The position numbers and the translations under genes are program-made. Below, piece after piece: positions 24,494 through 37,069 of a stretch of 64,000 nt of DNA. Below the pieces are notes generated by a model. It was not told the origin of the DNA, did not search any database, and saw only the letters and a list, made by a program, of their open reading frames with translations. The DNA is from Nomia melanderi (taxonomy: Eukaryota > Arthropoda > Insecta > Hymenoptera > Halictidae), in assembly GCF_051020985.1 (NCBI RefSeq), contig NW_027475139.1, forward strand, positions 1,178,001 to 1,242,000, read 5' to 3'. Numbering within the stretch: position 1 is the first letter of the stretch; each line of letters starts with the position of its first letter.

Positions 24494-26242
24494 GTCCGAG
24501 GACGTTCCCGCTGCACAGATTCATGCGCCATGGCCTCCTACAGGTAATGCACTTTGATTTATTGCGCTATCTGTAATAGGACCCGAGATATCACCAGATA
24601 TATATTGGATTTTTCCCTGACCCTGAGTGTCCGGCCCCATGAGAAGGTGGTTGTCTCGCCTCTGGTGCTCCGAGGTCGTTCCCGCTGCACAGTTTCATTC
24701 GCTAGGGCCTCCTACAGACAATGCAATCTGATTTATTGCGCTATCTGTAATAGCAGCCGAGATATCACCAGATATATATTGGATTTTACCCTGACCCTGA
24801 GTGTCCGGCCCCATGAGACTGTGGCTTTCTCGGCCCCTGGAGGTCCGAGGACGTTCCCGCTGCACAGATTCATGCGCCAGGGCCTCCTACAGACAATGCA
24901 CTCTGATTTATTGCGCTATCTGTAATAGCAGCCGAGATATCACCAGATATATATTGGATTTTTCACTGACCCTGAGTGTCCGGCCCCATGAGGCTGTCGT
25001 TTTCTCGTCCCCTGGTGGTCCGAGGTCGTTCCCGCTGCACAGATTCATGCACCAGGGCCTCCTCCAGATTACTTCACTTTGGTTTATTGCGCCATCTCTA
25101 ATAGCACCCGAGATATCACCAGATATATATTGGATTTTTCATTGACCCTGAGTGACCGGCCCCATGAGACGGTAGTTTTCTCGGCCCCTGGTGGTCCGAG
25201 CTCGTTCCCGCTGCACAGATTCATGCGCCAGGGCCTCCTGCAGATAATTCACTTTGGTTTATTGCGCTATCTCTAATAGCACCCGAGATATCACCAGATA
25301 TATATTGGATTTTTCCCTGACCCTGAGCGAACGGCCCAATGAGACTGTGGTTTCCTCGGCCCCTGGTGGTCCGAGGTCGTTCCCGCTGCACAGGTTCATG
25401 CGCCAGGGCCTCCTACAGACAATGCACTTTGGTTTATTGCGCTATCTCTAATAGCACCCGAGATATCACCAGATATATATTGGATTTTCCCCTGACCCTG
25501 AGTGTCCGGCCACATGAGACTGTGGTTTACTCGGCCCCTGGTGGTCCGAGGTCGTTCCCGTTGCACAGATTCATGCGCCAGGGCCTCCTACAGACAATGC
25601 ACTTTGATTTATTGCGCTATCTGTAATAGCACCCGAGATATCACCAGATATATATTGGATTTTACCCTGATCCTGAGTGTCCGGCCCCATGAGACTGTGG
25701 TTCTTTCGGCCCGTGGTGGTCCGAGGTCGTTCCCGCTGAACAGATTCATGCGCCAGGGCCTCCTGCAGATAATTCACTTTGGTTTATTGCGCTATCTCTA
25801 ATAGCACCCGAGATATCACCAGATATATATTGGATTTTCCCCTGACCCTGAGTGTCCGGCCCCATGAGACTGTGGTTTTCTCGGCCCCTGGTGGTCCGAG
25901 GTCGTTCCCGTTGCACAGATTCAGGCGCCAGGGCCTCCTGCAGTCAATGCACTTTGATTTATTGCGCTATCTGTAATAGCACCCGAGATATCACCAGATG
26001 TATATTGGATTTTACCCTGACCCTGAGTGTCCGGCCCCATGAGACGGTCGTTGCCTCGGCCCCTGGAGGTCCGAGGACGTTCCCGCTGCACAGATTCATG
26101 CGCCAGGGCCTCCTACAGGTAATGCACTTTGATTTATTGCGCTATCTGTAATAGCACCCGAGATATCACCAGATATATATTGGATTTTTCCCTGACCCTG
26201 AGTGTCCGGCCCCATGAGAAGGTGGTTGTCTCGCCCCTGGAG
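24494..26242 (+). repeat. 1,749-bp ten-monomer tandem duplication, copy 2
   Basis: Tandem partner of 22745-24493. The join lies in the word GGAGGTCCGAGG: copy 2 begins where GGAGGTCCGAGGACG follows a GAGAAGGTGGTTGTC monomer (about 24494). The intact form of that monomer, seen at 26220-26260, continues as GGAGGTCCGAGGTCG. That is the footprint of an exchange between two monomers sharing this word. Confidence 0.92.
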
Positions 26243-28250
26243 GTCCGAGGTCGTTCCCGCTGCACAGATTCATGCGCCAGGGCCTCCTACAGACAATGCA
26301 CTTTGATTTATTGCGCTATCTCTAATAGCACCCGAGATATCACCAGATATATATTGCATTTTTCCATGACCCTGAGTGAACGGCCCCATGAGACTGTGGT
26401 TTTCTCGGCCCCTGGTGGTCCGAGGTCGTTCCCGCTGCACAGGTTCATGCGCCAGGGTCTCCTACAGACAATGCACTTTGATTTATTGCGCTATCTGTAA
26501 TAGCACCCGAGATATCACCAGATATATATTGGATATTACCCTGACCCTGAGTGTCCGGCCCCATGAGACGGTCGTTGTCTCGGCCCCTGGAGGTCCGAGG
26601 ACGTTCCCGCTGCACAGATTCATGCGCCAGGGCCTCCTACAGGTAATGCACTTTGATTTATTGCGCTATCTGTAATAGCACCCGAGATATCACCAGATCT
26701 ATATTGGATTTTCCCCTGACCCTGAGTGTCCGGCCCCATGAGACTGTGGTTTTCTCGGCCCCTGGTGCTCCGAGGTCGTTCCCGCTGCACAGTTTCATGC
26801 GCCAGGGCCTCCTACAGACAATGCACTCTGATTTATTGCGCTATCTGTAATAGCAGCCGAGATATCACCAGATATATATTGGATTTTTCCCTGACCCTGA
26901 GTGTCCGGCCCCATGAGAAGGTGGTTGTCTCGCCCCTGGTGCTCCGAGGTCGTTCCCGCTGCACAGATTCATGCGCCAGGGCCTCCTACAGACAATGAAC
27001 TCTGATTTATTGCGCTATCTGTAATAGCAGCCGAGATATCACCAGATATATATTGGATTTTACACTGACCCTGAGTGTCCGGCCCCATGAGGCGGTCGTT
27101 TTCTCGTCCCCTGGTGGTCCGAGGTCGTTCCCGCTGCACAGATTCATGCGCCAGGGCCTCCTACAGACAATTCACTTTGATTTATTGCGCTGTCTCTAAT
27201 AGCACCCGAGATATCAGCAGATATATATTGGATTTTTCACTGACCCTGAGTGACCGGCCCCATGAGACGGTAGTTTTCTCGGCCCCTGGTGGTCCGAGGT
27301 AGTTCCCGCTGCACAGATTCATGCGCAAGGGCCTCCTGCAGATAATTCACTTTGGTTTATTGCGCTATCTCTAATAGCACACGAGATATCACCGGATATA
27401 TATTGGATTTTTCCCTGACCCTGAGTGTCCGGCCCCATGAGACTGTGGTTTTCTCGGCCCCTGGTGGTCCGAGGTCGTTCCCGCTGCACAGATTCATGCG
27501 CCAGGGCCTCCTACAGACAATGCACTCTGATTTATTGCGCTATCTGTAATAGCAGCCGAGATATCACCAGATATATATTGGATTTTACCCTGACCCTGAG
27601 TGTCCGGCCCCATGAGACTGTGGCTTTCTCGGCCCCTGGAGGTCCGAGGACGTTCCCGCTGCACAGATTCATGCGCCAGGGCCTCCTACAGGTAATGCAC
27701 TTTGATTTATTGCGCTATCTGTAATAGGACCCGAGATATCACCAGATATATATTGGATTTTTCCCTGACCCTGAGTGTCCGGCCCCATGAGAAGGTGGTT
27801 GTCTCGCCCCTGGTGCTCCGAGGTCGTTCCCGCTGCACAGATTCATGCGCCAGGGCTTCCTACAGACAATGCACTCTGATTTATTGCGCTATCTGTAATA
27901 GCAGCCGAGATATCACCAGATATATATTGGATTTTTCACTGACCCTGAGTGTCCGGCCCCATGAGGCGGTCGTTTTCTCGTCCCCTGGTGGTCCGAGGTC
28001 GTTCCCGCTGCACAGATTCATGCACCAGGGCCTCCTGCAGATTACTTCACTTTGGTTTATTGCGCTATCTCTAATAGCACCCGAGATATCACCAGATATA
28101 TATTGGATTTTTCATTGACCCTGAGTGACCGGCCCCATGAGACGGTAGTTTTCTCGGCCCCTGGTGGTCCGAGGTCGTTCCCGCTGCACAGATTCATGCG
28201 CCAGGGCCTCCTGCAGATAATTCACTTTGGTTTATTGCGCTATCTCTAAT
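24904..28250 (+). repeat. 3.4-kb segmental duplication, copy 2
   Basis: Downstream partner of 18433-21950, one 174-bp monomer shorter. It overlaps the second 1,749-bp tandem copy and carries that copy's private substitutions. After about 28250 the two blocks diverge: copy 1 enters CTATCCTTAATATC monomers, copy 2 enters monomers with GAACGGCCCC and GTGGTTTCACGGCCCC. Confidence 0.85.
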
Positions 28251-29600
28251 AGCACCCGAGATATCACCAGATATATATTGGATTTTTCCCTGACCCTGAG
28301 TGAACGGCCCCATGAGACTGTGGTTTCACGGCCCCTGGTGGTCCGAGGTCGTTCCCGCTGCACAGGTTCATGCGCCAGGGCCTCCTACAGACAATGCACT
28401 TTGGTTTATTGCGCTATCTCTAATAGCACCCGAGATATCACCAGATATATATTGGATTTTCCCCTGACCCTGAGTGTCCGGCCCCATGAGACTGTGGTTG
28501 TCTCGCCCCTGGTGCTCCGAGGTCGTTCCCGCTGCACAGATTCATGCGCCAGGGCCTCCTACAGACAATGCACTTTGATTTATTGCGCTATCTGTAATAG
28601 CACCCGAGATATCACCAGATATATATTGGATTTTCCCCTGACCCTGCGTGTCCGGCCCCATGGGACTGTGGTTTTCTCGGCCCCTGGTGGTCCGAGGTCG
28701 TTCCCGTTGCACAGATTCATGCGCCAGGGCCTCCTGCAGTCAATGCACTTTGATTTATTGCGCTATCTGTAATAGCACCCGAGATATCACCAGATATATA
28801 TTGGATTTTACCCTGACCCTGAGTGTCCGGCCCCATGAGACGGTCGTTGTCTCGGCCCCTGGAGGTCCGAGGACGTTCCCGCTGCACAGATTCATGCGCC
28901 AGGGCCTCCTACAGGTAATGCACTTTGATTTATTGCGCTATCTGTTATAGCACCCGAGATATCACCAGATATATATTGGATTTTTCCCTGACCCTGAGTG
29001 TCCGGCCCCATGAGAAGGTGGTTGTCTCGCCCCTGGAGGTCCGAGGTCGTTCCCGCTGCACAGATTCATGCGCCAGGGCCTCCTACAGACAATGCACTTT
29101 GATTTATTGCGCTATCTCTAATAGCACCCGAGATATCACCAGATATATATTGGATTTTCCCATGACCCTGAGTGAACGGCCCCATGAGACTGTGGTTTTC
29201 TCGGCCCCTGGTGGTCCGAGGTCGTTCCCGCTGCACAGGTTCATGCGCCAGGGTCTCCTACAGACAATGCACTTTGATTTATTGCGCTATCTGTAATAGC
29301 ACCCGAGATATCACCAGATATATATTGGATATTACCCTGACCCTGAGTGTCCGGCCCCATGAGACGGTCGTTGTCTCGGCCCCTGGAGGTCCGAGGACGT
29401 TCCCGCTGCACAGATTCATGCGCAAGGGCCTCCTGCAGATAATTCACTTTGGTTTATTGCGCTATCTGTAATAGCAGCCGAGATATCACCAGATATATAT
29501 TGGATTTTTCCCTGACCCTGAGTGTCCGGCCCCATGAGAAGGTGGTTGTCTCGCCCCTGGTGCTCCGAGGTCGTTCCCGCTGCACAGATTCATGCGCCAG
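28226..29600 (+). repeat. Mixed monomers with two 1-bp deletions (longest open frame)
   Basis: Ordinary satellite monomers. One base is missing near 28327 (TTTCACGGCC for TTTCCTCGGCC) and another near 28504 (GTCTCGCCCC for TCTCGGCCCC). Each makes a 174-bp monomer, a multiple of three, so the open frame skips the usual TAATAG and runs 181 residues (28227-28772), the longest in the window. The translation is the satellite monomer read three times; I do not regard it as a gene. Confidence 0.85.
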
Positions 29601-31605
29601 GGCCTCCTACAGACAATTCACTTTGATTTATTGCGATGTCTCTAATAGCACCCGAGATATCAGCAGATATATATTGGATTTTTCACTGACCCTGAGTGAC
29701 CGGCCCCATGAGACGGTAGTTTTCTCGGCCCCTGGTGGTCCGAGGTAGTTCCCGCTGCACAGATTCATGCGCAAGGGCCTCCTGCAGATAATTCACTTTG
29801 GTTTATTGCGCTATCTCTAATAGCACACGAGATATCACCGGATATATATTGGATTTTTCCCTGACCCTGAGTGTCCGGCCCCATGAGACTGTGGTTTTCT
29901 CGGCCCCTGGTGGTCCGAGGTCGTTCCCGCGGCACAGATTCATGCGCCAGGGCCTCCTACAGACAATGCACTTTGATTTATTGCGCTATCTGTAATAGCA
30001 CCCGAGATATCAGCAGATATATATTGGATTTTTCACTGACCCTGAGTGTCCGGCCCCATGAGACGGTCGTTTTCTCGGCCCCTGGTGGTCCGAGGTCGTT
30101 CCCGCTGCACAGATTCATGCGCCAGGGCCTCCTGCAGATAATTCACATTGGTTTATTGCGCTATCTCTAATAGCACCCGAGATATCACCAGATATATATT
30201 GGATTTTTCCATGACCCTGAGTGAACGGCCCCATGAGACTGTGGTTTTCTCGCCCCCTGGTGGTCCGAGGTCGTTCCCGCTGCGCAGGTTCATGCGCCAG
30301 GGTCTCCTACAGACAATGCACTTTGATTTATTGCGCTATCTGTAATAGCACCCGAGATATCACCACATATATATTGGATTTTTCACTGACACTGAGTGTC
30401 CGGCCACATGAGACGGTGGTTTTCTCGGTCCCTGGTGTTCCGAGGTCGTTCCCGCTGCACAGATTCATGCGCCAGGGCCTCCTACAGACAATGCACTTTG
30501 GTTTATTGCGCTATCTCTAATAGCACCCGAGATATCACCAGATATATATTGGATTTTTCCCTGACCCTGAGTGTCCGGCCCCATGAGAAGGTGGTTGTCT
30601 CGCCCCTGGAGGTCCGAGGTCGTTCCCGCTGCACAGATTCATGCGCCAGGGCCTCCTACAGACAATGCACTTTGATTTATTGCGCTATCTCTAATAGCAC
30701 CCGAGATATCACCAGATATATATTGGATTTTTCCATGACCCTGAGTGAACGGCCCCATGAGACTGTGGTTTTCTCGGCCCCTGGTGGTCCGAGGTCGTTC
30801 CCGCTGCGCAGGTTCATGCGCCAGGGTCTCCTACAGACAATGCACTTTGATTTATTGCGCTATCTGTAATAGCACCCGAGATATCACCACATATATATTG
30901 GATTTTTCACTGACACTGAGTGTCCGGCCCCATGAGACGGTGGTTTTCTCGGTCCCTGGTGTTCCGAGGTCGTTCCCGCTGCACAGATTCATGCGCCAGG
31001 GCCTCCTACAGACAATGCACTTTGGTTTATTGCGCTATCTCTAATAGTACCCGAGATATCACCAGATATATATTGGATTTTCCCCTGACCCTGAGTGTCC
31101 GGCCCCATGAGGCGGTCGTTTTCTCGTCCCCTGGTGGTCCGAGGTCGTTCCCGCTGCACAGATTCATGCGCCAGGGCCTCCTACAGACATTTCACTTTGA
31201 TTTATTGCGCTGTCTCTAATAGCACCCGAGATATCAGCAGATATATATTGGATTTTTCACTGACCCTGAGTGACCGGCCCCATGAGACGGTAGTTTTCTC
31301 GGCCCCTGGTGGTCCGAGGTAGTTCCCGCTGCACAGATTCATGCGCAAGGGCCTCCTGCAGATAATTCACTTTGGTTTATTGCGCTATCTCTAATAGCAC
31401 ACGAGATATCACCGGATATATATTGGATTTTTCCCTGACCCTGAGTGTCCGGCCCCATGAGACTGTGGTTTTCTCGGCCCCTGGTGGTCCGAGGTCGTTC
31501 CCGCGGCACAGATTCATGCGCCAGGGCCTCCTACAGACAATGCACTTTGATTTATTGCGCTATCTCTAATAGCACCCGAGATATCACCAGATATATATTG
31601 GATTT
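29600..31605 (+). repeat. Block with 524-bp trimer tandem copies and 1,574-bp repeat
   Basis: Two overlapping duplications. A 524-bp, three-monomer unit at about 30140-30545 recurs at about 30664-31069, with shared TGCGCAGGTTCATG, CACCACATATATATTGG, CTGACACTGAG and GGTGTTCCGAGG. A ~400-bp stretch at 29600-29995 recurs at 31174-31569 (offset 1,574 bp) with ATCAGCAGATA, GAGTGACCGGCC, GAGGTAGTTCCC, CACACGAGATATCACCGG and CCCGCGGCAC. Related stretches lie at 20.7-21.1 and 27.2-27.5 kb. This is the last block before the subfamily switch. Confidence 0.83.
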
Positions 31606-33745
31606 TTCCTTGACCCTGACAGTCCGGCCCCATGTGTCGATGGTTTTCTCGGTCCCTCGTGGTCCGAGGTATATCCCGCTGCACAGATTCATGCGCCAGG
31701 GCCCCATGCAGATAATTCACTTTGATTTATTCCGCTATCTCTAATAGCACCCGAGATATCACCAGATATATATTGGATTTTTCCCTGACCCTGAGTCTCT
31801 CACCCCATGAGACGGTGGTTTTCTCGGCCCCTGCTGGTCCGAGGTCGTTCCCGCTGCACAGATTCATGCGCCAGGGCCCCCTGCAGATAATTCACTTTGA
31901 TTTATTGCACTATCTCTAATAGCACCCGAGATATCACCAGATATATATAGGATTTTTCCCTGACCCTGACAGTCCGACCCCATGAGACGGTGATTTTCTC
32001 GGCCCCTGGTGGTCCGAGGTAGTTCCTGCTGCACAGATTCATTCGCCAGCGCCTCCTACAGACAATGGACTTTGATTTATTGCGCTATCTCTAATAGCAC
32101 CCGAGATATCACCAGATATATATTGGATTTTTCCTTGACCCTGACAGTCCGGCCCCATGTGTCGATGGTTCTCTCGGGTCCCTCGTGGTCCGAGGTAGAT
32201 CCCGCTGCACAGATTCATGCGCCAGGGCCCCATGCAGATAATTCACTTTGATTTATTCCGCTATCTCTAATAGCAGCCGAGATATCACCAGATATATATT
32301 GGATTTTTCCCTGACCCTGAGTCTCCGACCCCATGAGACGTTGGTTTTCTCGGCCCCTGCTGGTCCGAGGTCGTTCCCGCTGCACAGATTCATGCGCCAG
32401 GGCCCCCTGCAGATAATTCACTTTCATTTATTGTGCTATCTGTAATAGCACCCGAGATATCACCACATATATATTGGATTTTCCCCTGACAATGAGTGTC
32501 CGGCCCCATGAGACGGTAGTTTTCTCGGCCCCTGGTGGTCCCAGGTCGTTGCCGCTGCACAGATTCATGCGCCAGGGCCTCCTGCAGACAATGCACTTTG
32601 ATTTATTGCGCTATCTTTAATAGCACCCGTGATATCACCAGATATATATTGGATTTTTCCTTGACCCTGACAGTCCGGCCCCATGTGTCGATCGTTTTCT
32701 CGGTCCCTCGTGGTCCGAGGTAGATCCCGCTGCACAGATTCATGCGACAGGGCCCCATGCAGATAATTCACTTTGCTTTATTCCGCTATCTCTAATAGCA
32801 CCCGAGATATCACCAGATATATATTGGATTTTTCCCTTACCCTGAGTCTCTCACCCCATGAGACGGTGGTTTTCTCGGCCCCTGCTGGTCCGAGGTCGTT
32901 CCCGCTGCACAGATTCATGCGTCAGGGCCCCCTGCAGATAATTCACTTTGATTTATTGCGCTATCTTTAATAGCACCCGTGATATCACCAGATATATATT
33001 GGATTTTTCCTTGACCCTGACAGTCCGGCCCCATGTGTCGATCGTTTTCTCGGTCCCTCGTGGTCCGAGGTAGATCCCGCTGCACAGATTCATGCGACAG
33101 GGCCCCATGCAGATAATTCACTTTGCTTTATTCCGCTATCTCTAATAGCACCCGAGATATCACCAGATATATATTGGATTTTTCCCTTACCCTGAGTCTC
33201 TCACCCCATGAGACGGTGGTTTTCTCGGCCCCTGCTGGTCCGAGGTCGTTCCCGCTGCACAGATTCATGCGCCAGGGCCCCCTGCAGATAATTCACTTTG
33301 ATTTATTGCGCTATCTCTAATAGCACCCGAGATATCACCAGATATATATAGGATTTTTCCCTGACCCTGACAGTCCGGCCCCATGAGACGGTGACTTTCT
33401 CGGCCCCTGGTGGTCCGAGGTCGTGCCCGCTGCACAGATTCATGCGCCAGGGCCTCCTACAGGCAATGCACTTTGATTTATTGCGCTATCTGTAATAGCA
33501 CCCAAGATATCACCATATATATATTGGATTTTTCCCTGACCCTGAGTGTCCGGCCCCATGAGACAATGATTTTTCGGCCCCTGGTGGTCCGAGGTCGATC
33601 CCGCTGCACAGATTCATGCGCCAGGGCCTCCTGCAGACAATGAACTTTGATATATTTCGCTATCCCTAATAGCACCCGAGATATCACCAGATGTATATGG
33701 GATTTTTCCCCGACGCTGAGTGTCCGACCCCATGAGACGGTGGTT
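31545..33745 (+). repeat. 2.2-kb block, copy 1 of 2 (offset 3,324 bp)
   Basis: Collinear with 34869-37069 at offset 3,324 bp (19 monomers minus one base). Shared markers: GACAGTCCGGCCCCATGTG, GTCGATGGTT, GAGTCTCTCACCCC, GGTAGTTCCTG, GCCAGCGCC, TTGTGCTATCTG, CCCGTGATATCACC, GATCGTTTTCTCGGTCC, CAGATGTATATGGG. I noticed about half a dozen substitutions, such as TTGCACTATC at 31908 for TTGCGCTATC and CCTGATGCAC at 35350 for CCTGCTGCAC. Estimated identity is near 99% or above by eye. Confidence 0.9.
32600..33300 (+). repeat. Nested 350-bp dimer, two tandem copies
   Basis: Within the 2.2-kb block, a dimer made of a CCCGTGATATC monomer with GTCGATCGTT and a GAGTCTCTCACCCC monomer occurs twice in tandem (about 32600-32949 and 32950-33299). 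The pair is repeated in the partner block at about 35924-36623, so the dimer doubled before the 3,324-bp duplication. Confidence 0.85.
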
Positions 33746-34868
33746 TTTTCGGCCCCTGGTGGTCCTAGGTCGATCCCGCTGCACAGATTCACGCTCCAGG
33801 GCCTCCTACAGACAGTGCACATTGATTTATTGCGCTATCTGTAATAGCACCCGAGATATCACCATATATATATTGGATTCTCCCCTGACATTGAGTGCCC
33901 GGCCCCATGAGACGGTGATTTTCTCGGCCCCTGCTGGTCCGAGGTCGTTCCCGCTGCACAGATTCATGCGCCAGGGCCCCCTGCAGATAATTCACTTTGA
34001 TTTATTGCGCTATCTCTAATAGCACCCGAGATATCACCAGATATATATAGGATTTCTCCCTGACCCTGACAGTCCGGCCACATGAGACGGTGACTTTCTC
34101 GGCCCTTGGTGGTCCGAGGTCGATCCCGCTGCACAGATTCATGCGCCAGGACCTCCTGCAGACAATGCACATTGGTTTATTGCGCTATCTCTAATAGCAC
34201 CCGAGATATCAGCAGGTATATATTGGATTTTTCCCTGACCCTAACAGTCCGGCCCCATGAGACGGTGATTTTCTCGGCCCCTGGTCGTCCGAGGTCGATC
34301 CCGCTGCACAGATTCATGCGCCAGGGCATCCTGCAGACAATGCACTTTGATTTATTGCGCTATCTTTAATAGCACCCGTGATATCACCAGATATATATTG
34401 GATTTTTCCTTGACCCTGACAGTCCGGCCCCATGTGTCGATGGTTTTCTTCGTCCCTCGTGGTCCGAGGTAGATCCCGCTGCACAGATTCATGCGCCAGG
34501 GCCCCATGCAGATAATTCACTTTGATTTATTCCGCTATCTCTAATAGCACCCGAGATATCACCAGATATATATTGGATTTTTCCCTGACCCTGAGTCTCT
34601 GACCCCATGAGACGGTGGTTTCCTCGGCCCCTGCTGGTCCGAGGTCGTTCCCGCTGCACAGATTCATGCGCCAGGGCCCCTGCAGATAATTCACTTTGAT
34701 TTATTGCGCTATCTCTAATAGCACCCGAGATATCACCAGATATATATAGGATTTTTCCCTGACCCTGACAGTCCGGCCCCATGAGACGGTGATTTTCTCG
34801 GCCCCTGGTGGTCCGAGGTAGTTCCTGCTGCACAGATTCATTCGCCAGTGCCTCCTACAGACAATGCA

Positions 34869-37069
34869 CTTTGATTTATTGCGCTATCTCTAATAGCACC
34901 CGAGATATCACCAGATATATATTGGATTTTTCCTTGACCCTGACAGTCCGGCCCCATGTGTCGATGGTTTTCTCGGTCCCTCGTGGTCCGAGGTATATCC
35001 CGCTGCACAGATTCATGCGCCAGGGCCCCATGCAGATAATTCACATTGATTTATTCCGCTATCTCTAATAGCACCCGAGATATCACCAGATATATATTGG
35101 ATTTTTCCCTGACCCTGAGTCTCTCACCCCATGAGACGGTGGTTTTCTCGGCCCCTGCTGGTCCGAGGTCGTTCCCGCTGCACAGATTCATGCGCCAGGG
35201 CCCCCTGCAGATAATTCACTTTGATTTATTGCGCTATCTCTAATAGCACCCGAGATATCACCAGATATATATAGGATTTTTCCCTGACCCTGACAGTCCG
35301 ACCCCATGAGACGGTGATTTTCTCGGCCCCTGGTGGTCCGAGGTAGTTCCTGATGCACAGATTCATTCGCCAGCGCCTCCTACAGACAATGGACTTTGAT
35401 TTATTGCGCTATCTCTAATAGCACCCGAGATATCACCAGATATATATTGGATTTTTCCTTGACCCTGACAGTCCGGCCCCATGTGTCGATGGTTCTCTCG
35501 GGTCCCTCGTGGTCCGAGGTAGATCCCGCTGCACAGATTCATGCGCCAGGGCCCCATGCAGATAATTCACTTTGATTTATTCCGCTATCTCTAATAGCAG
35601 CCGAGATATCACCAGATATATATTGGATTTTTCCCTGACCCTGAGTCTCCGACCCCATGAGACGTTGGTTTTCTCGGCCCCTGCTGGTCCGAGGTCGTTC
35701 CCGCTGCACAGATTCATGCGCCAGGGCCCCCTGCAGATAATTCACTTTCATTTATTGTGCTATCTGTAATAGCACCCGAGATATCACCACATATATATTG
35801 GATTTTCCCCTGACAATGAGTGTCCGGCCCCATGAGACGGTAGTTTTCTCGGCCCCTGGTGGTCCCAGGTCGTTGCCGCTGCACAGATTCATGCGCCAGG
35901 GCCTCCTGCAGACAATGCACTTTGATTTATTGCGCTATCTTTAATAGCACCCGTGATATCACCAGATATATATTGGATTTTTCCTTGACCCTGACAGTCC
36001 GGCCCCATGTGTCGATCGTTTTCTCGGTCCCTCGTGGTCCGAGGTAGATCCCGCTGCACAGATTCATGCGACAGGGCCCCATGCAGATAATTCACTTTGC
36101 TTTATTCCGCTATCTCTAATAGCACCCGAGATATCACCAGATATATATTGGATTTTTCCCTTACCCTGAGTCTCTCACCCCATGAGACGGTGGTTTTCTC
36201 GGCCCCTGCTGGTCCGAGGTCGTTCCCGCTGCACAGATTCATGCGTCAGGGCCCCCTGCAGATAATTCACTTTGATTTATTGCGCTATCTTTAATAGCAC
36301 CCGTGATATCACCAGATATATATTGGATTTTTCCTTGACCCTGACAGTCCGGCCCCATGTGTCGATCGTTTTCTCGGTCCCTCGTGGTCCGAGGTAGATC
36401 CCGCTGCACAGATTCATGCGACAGGGCCCCATGCAGATAATTCACTTTGCTTTATTCCGCTATCTCTAATAGCACCCGAGATATCACCAGATATATATTG
36501 GATTTTTCCCTTACCCTGAGTCTCTCACCCCATGAGACGGTGGTTTTCTCGGCCCCTGCTGGTCCGAGGTCGTTCCCGCTGCACAGATTCATGCGCCAGG
36601 GCCCCCTGCAGATAATTCACTTTGATTTATTGCGCTATCTCTAATAGCACCCGAGATATCACCAGATATATATAGGATTTTTCCCTGACCCTGACAGTCC
36701 GGCCCCATGAGACGGTGACTTTCTCGGCCCCTGGTGGTCCGAGGTCGTGCCCGCTGCACAGATTCATGCGCCAGGGCCTCCTACAGGCAATGCACTTTGA
36801 TTTATTGCGCTATCTGTAATAGCACCCAAGATATCACCATATATATATTGGATTTTTCCCTGACCCTGAGTGTCCGGCCCCATGAGACAGTGATTTTTCG
36901 GCCCCTGGTGGTCCGAGGTCGATCCCGCTGCACAGATTCATGCGCCAGGGCCTCCTGCAGACAATGAACTTTGATTTATTTCGCTATCCATAATAGCACC
37001 CGAGATATCACCAGATGTATATGGGATTTTTCCCCGACCCTGAGTGTCCGACCCCATGAGACGGTGGTT
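34869..37069 (+). repeat. 2.2-kb block, copy 2 of 2
   Basis: Downstream partner of 31545-33745. Between the copies, at about 33750-34870, lie related monomers with CAGACAGTGCAC, CATCCTGCAGAC, and a block with CTTCGTCCCTCG and GGGCCCCTGCAG (one base short near 34680). Part of this copy, about 34875-35595, is repeated again at 38900-39620 (offset 4,025 bp, 23 monomers). Confidence 0.88.

Noticed and set aside
28227..28772. Longest open frame (181 residues) as a protein gene
   Set aside because: It is the satellite monomer translated three times, kept open by two one-base deletions. There is no distinct start context, domain or codon signature, and similar frames occur in every monomer.
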